From Aplidium turbinatum (lineage: Eukaryota; Chordata; Ascidiacea; Aplousobranchia; Polyclinidae), in NCBI GenBank assembly GCA_918807975.1, contig OU964921.1, forward strand, positions 39,272,498-39,336,497: 64,000 bases of DNA. The letters are read 5' to 3'. The position numbers were made by a program, and so were the translations under genes. The notes beneath the pieces are model-generated. The model made no database searches, was not told the DNA's origin, and saw only the letters and a program-made list of their open reading frames with translations. Shown piece after piece: positions 44,609-56,519 of the stretch (its first letter is position 1; the number at the start of each line of letters is the position of its first letter).

Positions 44609-47600
44609 TTTAATGACTTTTAAGAATTGTATAATTGTAAACCTTTTTGTACACTTATTGCTGCATTGTAAGAAATATATATATATATATATTATATACT
44701 GTATTTATGAACATTCTCTATTTGTATTAAGCATATAAATTGTTTTCAAAATCAGGAATGACAGGCCCACAAGTAACATGCTAAAATGTAACATATCTGA
44801 AATATTCAAATTGTCAAAATCAACAACTTGGCAGTTCATTTTAAATATGTGAATTAGTTAAGAAATTGGGATGCAACCTAATGCCAAGTTGTTGATTTTG
44901 ACACGTTATGATAGCCTATAGGTATTTTGTAACATATGTCAAGCAGATCACAAGCAATTAGTAACGGTAGCCACTTCAACAAGAAAAACTTCAGCCATGC
45001 CACTGAAACCTCAAGCAGTCATAAGCTAGCCTATGTTTTCTGTGATGTGAAAAAGGGCGAAAAGAAGATGATACAAAGCAAAGTAGTGGTTAACCGGTTA
45101 CTGCATTAAACCAGTGTTTGCTAGCAGTCTCAAAGTAGACTGATGACCTACAAAAAAATGGCATGCTAATAAAAAATTACAACACAAAGGAAATAAACAA
45201 AACATAACCTTTGTCAGCATAACTGCCTTAACTGGTCCATTCAATCAAATTTCCAGTCTGTAGCCTACATAACCAATTATGCTATGTCGCAAACCAGGTT
45301 CCCCAAATATGGAACAAGTTACGGTAGGTACCGTATCTGATTCTGCTGTATCTTCCTTCAGCCTAACTAGTTTTAAGTTAAATCTCAGGACTTTTAATAT
45401 TTATGACATTGTTGCTTTAAATTACTGAACCTACATACTTACCGGTACTCAAATTTGTCTTGCTAATGCTCTTTGTTTATACATTATTTTTGGGAGCGGT
45501 TATTTTGAGTATCACAGATTGAAACCTATCACCGTTTTGTTGTATCACATAATAAAACAACTTTATAGACCTTTTTAAAATAACTGTCAACTGAATTAAT
45601 CGATCAAACAATGTTTTTGGAAATGATGCTGGCTAAGTAGCATCTGCCAATTACGGTACTAATTTCAAGCCTACTTCAGCTTAAAGCTTTCACAAATATT
45701 TAGTAATTAATCCCTTCAATTAGTAAGCTGATGTATATACTTGGTACATTGAAACTTATGAACTTTAAAGACCACTACTTCAAACTATAAACTAATCAAT
45801 TCCTTAGTAATTTGAAAACTCACATCATCTTTTAACTACTTGTAGTCATGCTAAACTAAGCCTCAGAAAAGTAGACCAAACGAATTTTTCTGGATAATAA
45901 CTGTAACTAACATCCTAAACATTCTACAATAGTTTAAAACAAGTCTGCAACCACAATATCATGCACAGTTTCGCCGTTGATAGTAGACAATATGCCTGTA
46001 TTTGCATACCTTCCAAGCAGATTCTGTGATTTAACCATAGCTCTCCTAGGTGGCGCTGTAAACAACAACCTCAGGCAGATTTGCCATTGACTTTCCAGAC
46101 TATGTATATAGTGACTCTGGGCGGCTTATACTGAACCACGATCGAATCGCCTTGAAAAATGCATTGGAAAAAAGCTTCGTCGAGCGGTTACGTTTGAACA
46201 ACGATTGCTCGTTTTGTTGATTAGATATAAATGTGAAAGTTAACATATGAATAAACCAAGACATACTCTTTTAATTTGTGTTAATTTGATATTTTTATTG
46301 TAAAAATTGAATTGCGGAGAATTGGTACAAAATAGTAAAGTTTAAGTTAGCGCTAGATCAATATAATGCCTACTTTAAACTTGCAACCAATTAAATCGGA
46401 TAGATGCAGTATCGTGCTTTCCCACGATGGTAAAATTTCTCAAATCCGCGCAGAAATAAGAAAGCTACAACACATTTGGTGGAGGCAGTATTCATCGATC
46501 ACTGCAAACTGTGGGCGGCTTATACTGAACCACGATCGAATCGCCTTGAAAAATGCATTGGAAAAAAGCTTCGTCGAGCGGTTACGTTTGAACAACGATT
46601 GCTCATTTTGTTGATTAGATATAAATGTGAAAGTTAACATATGAATAAACCAAGACATACTCTTTTAATTTGTGTTGGTTTGATATTTTTATTGTAAAAA
46701 TTGAATTGCTGAGAATTGGTACAAAATAGTAAAGTTTAAGTTAGCGCTAGATCAATATAATGCATACTTTAAACTTGCAACCAAATAAATCGGATAGATG
46801 CAGTATCGTGCTTTCCAACGATGGTAAAATTTCTTAAAACCGCGCAGAAATGAGAAAGCTACAACACATTTGGTGGAGGCAGTATTCACCAATCACTGCA
46901 AACTGTGGGCGGCTCATACTGAACCACGATCGAATCGCCTTGAAAAATGCATTGGAAAAAAGCTTTGTCGAGCGGTTGCGTTTGAACAACGATTGCTCGT
47001 TTTGTAGATTAGATATAAATGTGAAAGTTAACATATGAATAAACCAAGACATACTCTTTTAATTTGTGTTGGTTTGGTATTTTTATTGTAAAAAATGAAT
47101 TGCGGAGAATTGGTACAAAATAGTAAAGTTTAAGTTAACGCCACATAAATATAATGCCTACTTTAGATTGGCAATTAATCCATTCGGGTAGAATAGATGA
47201 AGCATAATGCCATCCAACGATAGTAAAATTGTTAAAATCCGAGCAGAAATGAGAAAGCTACAGCATATTTGGTGGAGGCAGTATTCATCGATCACAGCAA
47301 ACTGTGGGCGGCTTATACTGAACCACGATCGAATCGCCTTGAAAAATGCATTGGAAAAAAGCTTCGTCGAGCGGTTACGTTTGAACAACGATTGCTCGTT
47401 TTGTTGATTAGATATAAATGTGAAAGTTAACATATGAATAAACCAAGACATACTCTTTTAATTTGTGTTAATTTGATATTTTTATTGTAAAAATTGAATT
47501 GCTGAGAATTGGTACAAAATAGTAAAGTTTAAGTTAGCGCTAGATCAATATAATGCCTACTTTAAACTTGCAACCAATTAAATCGGATAGATGAAGTATC

Positions 47601-48186
47601 GTGCTTTTCAACGATGGTAAAATTTCTCAAATCCGCGCAGAAATGAGAAAGCTACAACACATTTGGTGGAGGCAGTATTCACCAATCACTGCAAACTGTG
47701 GGCGGCTTATACTGAACCACGATTGAATCGCCTTGAAAAATGCATTGGAAAAAAGCTTCGTCGAGCGGTTACGTTTGAACAACGATTGCTCGTTTTGTTG
47801 ATTAGATATAAATGTGAAAGTTAACATATGAATAAACCAAGACATAGTCTTTTAATTTGTGTTGGTTTGATATTTTTATTTTAAAAATTGAATTGCGGAG
47901 AATTGGTACAAAATAGTAAAGTTTAAGTTAGCGCTAGATCAATGTAATGCCTACTGTAGATGAGGCATCATGCTTTCCAACGATAGGAAAATTGTTAAAA
48001 TCCGAGCAGAAATGAGAAAGCTAGGAGGCACTATTCACTACAAATATTTAAAAATCAATAGCCTTTCCGCTTTTACTTCTATTCCGCGTTTTTGCACCCT
48101 TCCTAAAAGTAGTTGGGTTTTTTTTGCATGACGTCAGACATTTTAATGACGTCACTGACCAAGGCGGCCGATGCTTAACCAGCACC

Positions 48187-48304
48187 CAATTTTAGAGATA
48201 CATATTTACCAATGTCAACTCTATTTAATAACCTAGAAATAAATTATTCATATAAATAGAATTGAGAATAATACATTACAAATATGCCCGCAGTTCTTAT
48301 GGTA
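48187..48304. other. Short spacer between element A and element B2
   Basis: About 118 bp separates the outer end of element A from the 7-bp duplication of B2. No feature was seen. Confidence 0.5.
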
Positions 48305-49734
48305 CCCTATGCAGAGTCACTATATACATAGTCTGGAAAGTCAATGGCAAATCTGCCTGAGGTTGTTGTTTACAGCGCCACCTAGGAGAGCTATGGTTAA
48401 ATCACAGAATCTGCTTGGAAGGTATGCAAATACAGGCATATTGTCTACTATCAACAGTGAAACTGTTGATGATATTGTGGTTGCAGACTTGTTTTAAACT
48501 ATTGTAGAATGTTTAGGATGTTAGTTACAGTTATTATCCAGAAAAATTCGTTTGGTCTACTTTTCTGAGGCTTAGTTTAGCATGACTACAAGTAGTTAAA
48601 AGATGATGTGAGTTTTCAAATTACTAAGGAATTGATTAGTTTATAGTTTGAAGTAGTGGTCTTTAAAGTTCATAAGTTTCAATGTACCAAGTATATACAT
48701 CAGCTTACTAATTGAAGGGATTAATTACTAAATATTTGTGAAAGCTTTAAGCTGAAGTAGGCTTGAAATTAGTACCGTAATTGGCAGATGCTACTTAGCC
48801 AGCATCATTTCCAAAAACATTGTTTGATCGATTAATTCAGTTGACAGTTATTTTAAAAAGGTCTATAAAGTTGTTTTATTATGTGATACAACAAAACGGT
48901 GATAGGTTTCAATCTGTGATACTCAAAATAGCCGCTCCCAAAAATAATGTATAAACAAAGAGCATTAGCAAGACAAATTTGAGTACCGGTAAGTATGTAG
49001 GTTCAGTAATTTAAAGCAACAATGTCATAAATATTAAAAGTCCTGAGATTTAACTTAAAACTAGTTAGGCTGAAGGAAGATACAGCAGAATCAGATACGG
49101 TACCTACCGTAACTTGTTCCATATTTGGGGAACCTGGTTTGCGACATAGCATAATTGGTTATGTAGGCTACAGACTGGAAATTTGATTGAATGGACCAGT
49201 TAAGGCAGTTATGCTGACAAAGGTTATGTTTTGTTTATTTCCTTTGTGTTGTAATTTTTTATTAGCATGCCATTTTTTTGTAGGTCATCAGTCTACTTTG
49301 AGACTACTAGCAAACACTGGTTTAATGCAGTAACCGGTTAACCACTACTTTGCTTTGTATCATCTTCTTTTCGCCCTTTTTCACATCACAGAAAACATAG
49401 GCTAGCTTATGACTGCTTGAGGTTTCAGTGGCATGGCTGAAGTTTTTCTTGTTGAAGTGGCTACCGTTACTAATTGCTTGTGATCTGCTTGACATGTTAC
49501 AAAATACCTATAGGCTATCATAACGTGTCAAAATCAACAACTTGGCATTAGGTTGCATCCCAGTTTCTTAACTAATTCACATATTTAAAATGAACTGCCA
49601 AGTTGTTGATTTTGACAATTTGAATATTTCAGATATGTTACATTTTAGCATGTTACTTGTGGGCCTGTCATTCCTGATTTTGAAAACAATTTATATGCTT
49701 AATACAAATAGAGAATGTTCATAAATACAGTATA

Positions 49735-49749
49735 TAATATATATATATT
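49735..49749. repeat. (AT)n microsatellite in B2
   Basis: A short AT run follows 'cagtatata'. The matching run in B1 at 44668-44690 is longer, so its length differs between the two copies. Confidence 0.8.
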
Positions 49750-49814
49750 TCTTACAATGCAGCAATAAGTGTACAAAAAGGTTTACAATTATACAATTCT
49801 TAAAAGTCATTAAA

Positions 49815-50520
49815 ATGTTGTCACAATGCTTGGAAGCTCTTCAAGACATGAGTGAAGAACATCTTATATTTTTCGATAAGGTATGTTGAGCTTGACTTCT
49901 TTACATGCAAAATACTATTCAACCAAATATAGTTATTACTATCTAAACCTAAAGCTTACTGGTTAACAATTCTCCGCAACAGCATTATCTGTTAACCGGG
50001 TTATTATATTGTGATTATTCTTGTATTTTTTTTTGTCTTTTTGCATGTATGGTAATTAATATGGACTTATTGGTGTGATGCAAATAAATTGTAATAATAA
50101 TATTATCAATATGAAATTTGGAAATCTAACCAATGAAATACTTAACTGCTTCAGGGCCTTCAGGTTGAAAAAGTTAGCTTTCAAAAGCATATTATGCAAT
50201 ATACACGATTATGCTGGTGCTACTTTAGAAGTGCATTAATTCAATAATTTTGAGATACCAGTAATGAACGTTCTTCTTTGGATGCCATTTTTTTGCATAC
50301 TATATATAGCAATTGAACGTGACTTATTTTACATTACTGGTATGCTAAAGAACAATGGCATCACATGGTCACCTTAGTTCGGAGATATTAATGGCACTTG
50401 ATGAAGATGGTGCATTAGGCTACTGAATTTATTTGTATTTTACAGTTGAATGAAGATTTGGATGGTGGAAATTCGCCTATGAATGGGGAATTTTCTTCGA
50501 AAAGTGGGGAATTACACTGA
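49815..50520 (+). CDS. Two-exon small ORF in B2, 46 aa (unrecognised)
   Basis: Exon 1 (49815-49880) encodes MLSQCLEALQDMSEEHLIFF-DK and ends exactly at a gtatgt donor. A ttttacag acceptor at 50445 opens exon 2 (50446-50520), which encodes LNEDLDGGNSPMNGEFSSKS and ends at TGA 50518-50520. The phase is 0 on both sides. The result is an acidic 46-residue peptide with a helical N-terminal half. It is transcribed oppositely to the transposase remnants and conserved in B1. The function is unknown: an element-encoded accessory or repressor protein, or chance. Confidence 0.4.
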
Positions 50521-51744
50521 CATATTGCTCAATGAAATCAACAACCTTAATCTGCCTAATGCATATCATGAGTATTGTAAACTAAATGTAAAGACAGCTT
50601 ATTGCCGGACTTGGACTGTGGAAGGTATACAGCAATCCATTAACTGGAACCTCTACGATGGCGCTTTTGAAGAACTTTTCTAGACCCTTGCTATGTTGAC
50701 ATGTATTGTTTTCGCTGTGATGGTCAGAAATAAAAAAAAAAACTGAACTTATAAAAAAAAGTGCTGTATGCGTATGAGGAGTCATATTTTTACTTACCAC
50801 TGCAAGACTTCTTACATGGTAGAAACAAAACAGCTAAACAATTGCATAAGCCGAACAGTGCACTTCGTAGGCCTAGCACTCCGAAAAGTATAAACAAAGT
50901 ATAAACAATTCTAAAAGCAAACATTGAAGGGGGATTCCTGTTGTATTTTGTTATCCGTTTTTGATTTGTACAATAAACATCGTAGCATGCTTTTCAAGCT
51001 GATTTCACAGCACATTACTTTAATAAAGAATAAAATAGGCTTTCTATTATACCGTAACTTAAATACTGTAAAAAGTACACTGAAGGGTGCCAATGCGGCA
51101 ATGATGTAGTTGCAGTGAAAGTACAGTAAACCACTTTTATAATCCCCATTCATTCGAATGAACTAAAAAGTATAAGAAACCATGCGGATTAAAATTCTCG
51201 TTTATATACCCATACTGTATGTTATATGTGAGGTTTACTGTACCAGAATATACAGTATGCATTGTAGATACGGAGTTCCTTCAATGCAGGTACGGATTCT
51301 CAAAGTGCCAATTTCAATCACTGTTTTATGCAGTTTTGAGTAAAGCGCAGTATGCCAGAGTGGTTAGTCTAATGTTCACTCTCAACATTAGATCTCTTCA
51401 CTGCAGAGTGCTTTACAATATCTAAACTTTTGGCGGTACTGCTAAACATTCGAACTGTAGACGCAGTATCACAAGCAACTCTTTGATGCTGTCGACCGAA
51501 GTAATGTTCAAGAGGATTCTGCTTTATTCTTGCAAGTATGGTACATAATCTGCGCCAATAGCAGACGTTTCTCGAATTATTGCTGGTAAGGACGATACGA
51601 GAAGAGCATCTGAAGCCTTACTTAGTAGCATATTCTCTCTATTGACATCCCCAACTAAATCTGAAAATCAATGACCTATCATAAATAACATTTAGCAATG
51701 TATGTTACAATTAGCACACGTGTTCATTACTAATCAACTAGTGT

Positions 51745-52075
51745 TAGCGCATTGGGGCCGAGTGGTTAGCGCGTTGGGCTCGCAGTCGAGAGCTTGCATG
51801 TTCGACTTCAGCCACCCGCACTTACTGTTGTTTCTCTGGGCAAGAAACTTTACGATAATTGCCTCTACCTAGTGATCGATTTCGAGTAATGGGTAGTACC
51901 AAATTTAAGTCATAAGTAGAGTAGACAACCGGAAACAGACATTGCAGTCGGCTGCAGCGTGGGTCAGGTGTACGTCGAAAAGCGTACACCGATGCATAGC
52001 GCTCAAGTCCGCTTTCCCGCAATGCAGGATAAAGATAAACAAACAAACAAACACACTACACAGGGATGCTAGATT
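51745..52075 (+). repeat. SINE family 2 inside B2
   Basis: The head is 'gggccgagtggttagcgcg' with box B 'gttcgacttc'. The body matches 6412-6722, and the tail is (AAAC)n at about 52036-52052. It is orthologous to the SINE in B1. Confidence 0.88.
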
Positions 52076-52262
52076 AGTGAATCTTCTCAATATACGAGTA
52101 AAGTAGCAGTGAGCACCATATGCTTATTGCTTAAATTTAAAAAAAAACATAATATGTGTGACACATTATGTGATTCACTAGGCATAAGCTCTTAATTTTT
52201 ACTAATGTCAACCATCATGACATACAGCATAAAATTATACTATTTTATTGTGTTGATCTTAC

Positions 52263-52427
52263 CTGATGAAACTGTTTTTCCCACTGTGCTGTTGAAACAG
52301 AAAACCTTTTCTTTTCATCACTTGGAACTTTGTACAAGTAACAAAATCCCATATTTGTAGTGTTGTTACATTGTGGTAAACAGCAGTTTATTCCACCCCA
52401 TTTACGCTTAACTTGGGACATTATCAA
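52263..52427 (-). CDS. THAP-like first exon of the P-type transposase (B2)
   Basis: The 55 codons appear identical to the B1 exon, with the same cysteines (CCLPQC) and the same donor. The downstream P C-terminal motif in this copy lies at about 51348-51562. Conservation of the frame in both copies fits recent transposition. Confidence 0.65.
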
Positions 52428-53655
52428 ACTAAATAATCATAACTAAGATAATTCACAACCCTACATAGAGTACAGCATTTGATTATGAACTGTAATGCTA
52501 ATAACAACAAAAGATAATTGCTAACAAAGGTAGTGGTTAACCGGTTAATGCATTAGTGTCTGCTAGTAGTCTCAAAGTAGACTAATTGATCTTCAAAGAA
52601 CGGCATGCTTAAGATAACAGGAAATTACAACACAAAGGAAATAAACAAAACATAACCTTTGTCAGCATAACTGCCTTAACTGGTCTATTCAATCAAATTT
52701 CCAGTCTGTACGTAATCAATTAAGATGCTATATATGTCGCAAACCAGGTTCTTCAAATACGGAACACGTTACGGTAGCCTTTCTGATTCTGCTGTATCTT
52801 CCCTCAGCCTAACTAGTTTTAAGTTAAATCTCAGGACTTGTAACCTTTGTGACATTGTTGCTTTAAATTACTGAACCTGCATACTTACCGGTACAGTAGC
52901 CTACTCAAAATTGTCTTGCTAATGCTCTTTGTTTACAAATTATTTTTGGGAGTGGCTATTTTGAGTGCCACAGATTGAAACCTATCAACTTTTGTTGTAT
53001 CTTTATACACTTTTTTTAAATAACTGTCAACTGAATTAGTTGATCAATCAATGTTTTTGAAAATGATGCTGGCTAAGTAGCATCTGCCAATTACGGTACA
53101 AATTTCAAGCCTACTTCAACTTAAAGCTTCCACAAATATTTACTAATTAAACCCTTCCATTAGTAAGCTGCTGTATACACTTGATACATTGAAACTTATG
53201 AACTTTAAAGACCACTACTTCAAACTATAAACTAATCAATTCCTTAGTAATTTGAAGTCACATCATCTTTTAACTACTTGTAGTCATGCTAAACTAAGCC
53301 TCAGAAAAGTAGACCAAACGAATTTTTCTGGATAATAACTGTAACTAACATCCTAAACATTCTACAATAGTTTAAAACAAGTCTGCAACCACAATATCAT
53401 CAACAGTTTCACTGTTGATAGTAGACAATATGCCTGTATTTGCATACCTTCCAAGCAGATTCTGTGATTTAACCATAGCTCTCCTAGGTGGCGCTGTAAA
53501 CAACAACCTCAAAACATGACTTTCCAGACTATGTATATAGTGGCTCTGCCCTATGTGTCTTCATCATATTGATATTTAACGTGAAACAATCTCTTACTTA
53601 TGTAGCCTACAAACTGAAATTAATTTCTAGCTAAAAATAACTGAAAGGACCTAAG

Positions 53656-53872
53656 CAAGGTTTTTTTTTAAGGTTTGGTTTGGGTGACCGCTAAGTAGTT
53701 TTAAGAGAGCGCAAACGTTTCATTTAAATACCAAAAAATAGCCATATTTGCTTAAGACATAGCGAGAAACAACCAGTACTTTTCTACTGTAGTTGCAAGT
53801 CCAAATTTTGGGAAAACGCTGGAGAAATTTGGGGGACCGTTTGGGTCTCCCAAAACACCTTAAAAAACACTG
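53656..53872. mobile_element. hAT MITE, 217 bp, exact 8-bp TSD
   Basis: The ends are CAAGGTTTTTTTTTAAGG and, inverted, CAGTGTTTTTTAAGG, followed by GGGTGACC / GGGAGACC. GACCTAAG is repeated exactly at 53648-53655 and 53873-53880. Confidence 0.88.
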
Positions 53873-53958
53873 GACCTAAGTACACAGAAAATTATTGGTA
53901 CAGACAGCATCACCAATCAGTGGAACACTGTTTTAAAGAAGTGAGCAGCAATATGCAC

Positions 53959-54293
53959 CAGGGTTGCCAGGTCCACTTATGGAGAAAACGCCAAACAACT
54001 GGTCAAAAAATGCCAAATGACCTAAAACATGCCAAATAGGCAAAACGCTGAAAAATCGAAGATTTCTTCATTACTAAGTAATGGATTCGATAAAAAATGG
54101 ATAAAACTGCAACAGAGCTCAGCCTACACTTGCTGCTATTGCACAACCTAGCTATCTTCATTCTTGAGAGTACCGTATTCTTCAAAAAAAAGAATTTAAA
54201 AAAATGCCAAACAGGATTTTTTCATGCCAAACAACATAAAAAAATGCCAAATTTGTGAAATTTGGCATTAAAAATGCCAACCTGGCATCCCTG
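53959..54293. mobile_element. hAT MITE, 335 bp, exact 8-bp TSD
   Basis: The ends are CAGGGTTGCCAGGT and, inverted, CAGGGATGCCAGGT. ATATGCAC is repeated exactly at 53951-53958 and 54294-54301. 'aaaatgccaaa' recurs internally at both ends. A related stray end (cacctggcaaccgtg inverted) lies at about 54568-54584. Confidence 0.92.
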
Positions 54294-54810
54294 ATATGCA
54301 CATTGCACAATGCAGGAAAGGAATTTTATCACAAGCGGACAGTCGAAGAAATATTCCTGAAGTAGGGGATTTCCAAAACGTTGCTGACAGATAAAAATTT
54401 TGGTGAGACAAATATGAACCATTGAACCAATCAGAAATTGTAGGGACAGCGTTTCAACCAATCAAAAAGTTACAGGTAAAACGGAGAAAAAAAATCTAAA
54501 TGACTTGCTAGCCGTCGGACACAGTAAATAAAATCAGGCCAATTTATCATTTTTGTCCGAATTTTAGGCCACCTGGCAACCGTGTTGGTAATGGTATGAT
54601 CGCGAGCCAAAGCAAGATTAGACTACACCAGATGAAATTGAAATATATAACTCCATAAAAGGGGACCTGAAATGAAAAATGAAAATTTTTTAGTGATTCT
54701 TGTGTGTTTAAGTATTATCTTTTTAGAAATTTTTTTTGATAAACCTTTTTGTTTGGTAAATATAACGAAAAGAAATTCGGCCACCGGATTGCGCAATGTG
54801 TCTCGTGACG

Positions 54811-54846
54811 TGACGTCATCGACTGGGCTGCCACTCGATGACGTCA
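54811..54846. promoter_or_regulatory. Two CRE-like TGACGTCA palindromes
   Basis: TGACGTCA occurs at 54811-54818 and 54839-54846 inside a partly inverted 'ggctgccactcgatgacgtc' arrangement. CREB/ATF factors bind this octamer. No promoter or gene is seen beside it. Confidence 0.4.
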
Positions 54847-54959
54847 TCGGGTGGCAGCCAAGTTAACAGCTTCACGCATTTGCCTTGGAAACGTCGCATC
54901 GGTCAATTGTATATTGAGTGTAATAGAAGATCAGCACAAACATTTAAACAAGATGTCTG

Positions 54960-55860
54960 AAACCAGACAAGGATTTCTCTTTGAACCAAAAAGACGGCGA
55001 CTTCTTCTTTCGTATGAGAGGTTGTTTTTGGACTACATTTCGTTGGGGTCAAATGTCCGGGCATTCTTCGAGCAGGCACTTGATTGTAGAGTCCTCCAGC
55101 GTTGACAGGCCAACTGCCCTTGGAGGAGTAAACGTCGGGCAGTGGTATAGGATGTGATCTGCTGTCTGTTCCTCTGCACCACAGTTGCATGCAGCAGATG
55201 TTGATAGGCCCCATTTGTGCATCCAGTAAGCAAAGCGCCCAACACCCGTGCGGAGGCGATTCAACCGTATCCAGGCAGGTCGGCTAAGCTTCTTTCCTGG
55301 TGGCATAGGTCCAGCGTCGGGAACAAAGGTGTGGAGTCTGGATGTGTTGTCTGTCCACTCCTCTTGCCAGGTGTTGGCGATCCAGGATGAGGCACTGGTG
55401 TTGTGCTCCAGCAAAGATTGTGCTTGAGCGACAAAGGGGCTTCTCGATTTGAGGCGTTTCTTTATTACCGATCTGGTGATGTAGCTGTGGAGCGCGTGGT
55501 GTGGCTCCAGTGATCGGCGGGCCAGGGAGAGTGTGGCAGCTTTGCGGCGAAGCTCAGCAGGGGCGATGCCTGAAAGAACTGGTAAAAATTCAGTAGGTGT
55601 AGGTTTCAGGCATCCCGATACAATACGCAAGGCGTCGTTGATGGGTTTGTCGAGCAAGTGAGTATGAGCACTACGACACCATACAGGGGCGCAGTAGGCC
55701 TACTCCGCGGTGGAATGGACAAGAGCCAGGATAGTGGTGCGCAGAGTTGTTGCTGTCGCACCCCAGCTCGTAACTGCCAGTCGACGAGTCGGCGACTTGA
55801 CAGCGAAGAACATCATTCTGATTCGTGCTCTGACCTGACACCAGTTCGGACAACAGTCGG
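54960..55860 (-). mobile_element. Non-LTR retrotransposon (LINE) 3' end, 5' truncated
   Basis: The minus-strand frame 55657-55049 encodes 'LDKPINDALRIVSGCLKPTP', 'EFLPVLSGIAPAELRRKAAT', 'RLNRLRTGVGRFAYWMHKWG' and 'CNCGAEEQTADHILYHCP', the C-terminal end of a LINE ORF2 with a CCHC-like knuckle. Upstream, 'ALVHSTAE' and 'YCAPVWCRSAHTHL' continue the same ORF2 with an intervening in-frame TAG. The reverse transcriptase core and endonuclease are missing. The 3' end (about 54985) has the same 'catacgaa' approach to the tail as the LINE in B1. Confidence 0.85.
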
Positions 55861-55869
55861 ATGGAAAAT

Positions 55870-56515
55870 TCGCATTGGTTCTCTATTGACTAACTTAAAA
55901 TAATAAAAAAGAAAAATTACAACTTTTTCTGGGTCGCTCAGAATCAGAAAGCTTATACAAAAACTGAATTCTGTGATTTTCACACATAACTTGAAGAGTT
56001 AAAGTTTTTAACTACAAATAGGCTACGTCAGCACACAAACCAGGTCACTGAGCCTAAAAACTGGAGTTCCGTTATCCCGTTAGTTGCTGAAGAATTTGTT
56101 CTTGATTTGTATCAATCACTGCACGTCGCTGAGTTGAGAGCTGTCTTTGAAGTGTTTTGTCCAAACGCATAGTTAACAATCGCTGTTTATAGTAAGTAGG
56201 CTATTGTTGTTCCTCTGTTTACAAAATCGGTTGCTTTCACTGTTTCTTGGTTTGATTGGTAGGTTGGAATCTTACAAGGCTTGGAGGAGCAATCGCCTCC
56301 CCTAAAGTTTATCTTGCCTCCACAATAAAATTAGTTTTGAATGCTACATTGCATTGACATTGTCTGTGTGTCACATCTTTTGAATGACTTTTCATAAATG
56401 TTTAGCTGCAGCCTTAGTTATATTTTAAACAAACTCTGTATTTTAAATACTAAAATGTTTGCCTCCCCAACAGTTAATTTTGCCCTCGTAAAAAAAATGT
56501 TCTAGCTACATCACT
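55870..56515. other. Intergenic, no gene seen; stray hAT-like end at 56497-56516
   Basis: 'tctagctacatcactg' inverted is CAGTGATGTAGCTAGA, a hAT-type terminus. It abuts a family-3 SINE. No left partner was identified. Confidence 0.4.
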
Positions 56516-56519
56516 GTTT

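Larger units (their letters stand above)
40351..46119 (+). mobile_element. P-superfamily element B1 (Galileo-like), 5.77 kb
   Basis: The ends are CAGAGCCACTATATACATAG and, inverted, CAGAGTCACTATATACATAG. The 7-mer GGCGGCT is repeated at 40344-40350 and 46120-46126. The terminal inverted repeats are about 1.04 kb (40351 to about 41905 after removing a LINE insertion, and about 45080-46119). Inside are a THAP-like exon (42001-42165), a P-transposase C-terminal exon (to 43065), a SINE, and a two-exon ORF on the minus strand. The large catalytic middle of a P transposase is not visible, so this copy is probably non-autonomous. It sits in the right arm of element A. Confidence 0.93.
39780..47950 (-). 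repeat. Tandem array, six units, right arm of element A (split by B1)
   Basis: Inverted copies of the 394-bp unit have equivalent points at 47845, 47451, 47052, 46658, 46264 and 40094. Spacing is 394 except for one 399. The unit anchored at 46264 is cut by B1 (40351-46119) in the middle of 'gtgggcggct'. The number of units equals that in the left arm. Confidence 0.93.
33926..48186. mobile_element. Foldback-type element A: ~3.1-3.3-kb inverted arms made of 394-bp tandem units
   Basis: The left terminus GGTGCTGGTTAAGCATCGGC is found inverted at 48186. The left arm (33926-37210) matches, inverted, the right arm (39329-40350 plus 46120-48186) once the P-type element B1 is removed. Each arm has a unique outer part of about 210 bp with two TGACGTCA sites, an array of 394-bp units, and a unique inner part of about 470 bp. 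The spacer 37211-39328 has no recognisable transposase. Without B1 the element is about 8.5 kb. No convincing target duplication was seen, and weak similarity continues a little outside the stated ends, so the termini are approximate. Confidence 0.85.
48312..53548 (-). mobile_element. P-superfamily element B2, 5.24 kb, inverted copy of B1
   Basis: The ends are CAGAGTCACTATATACATAG and, inverted, CAGAGCCACTATATACATAG. The 7-mer CCCTATG is repeated exactly at 48305-48311 and 53549-53555. Its content is collinear with B1 in reverse: small two-exon ORF (plus), P C-terminal motif (minus), SINE, THAP-like exon (minus). Mismatches to B1 are few by eye, so the two copies are recent relatives. It lacks the LINE insertion of B1. 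Confidence 0.93.
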
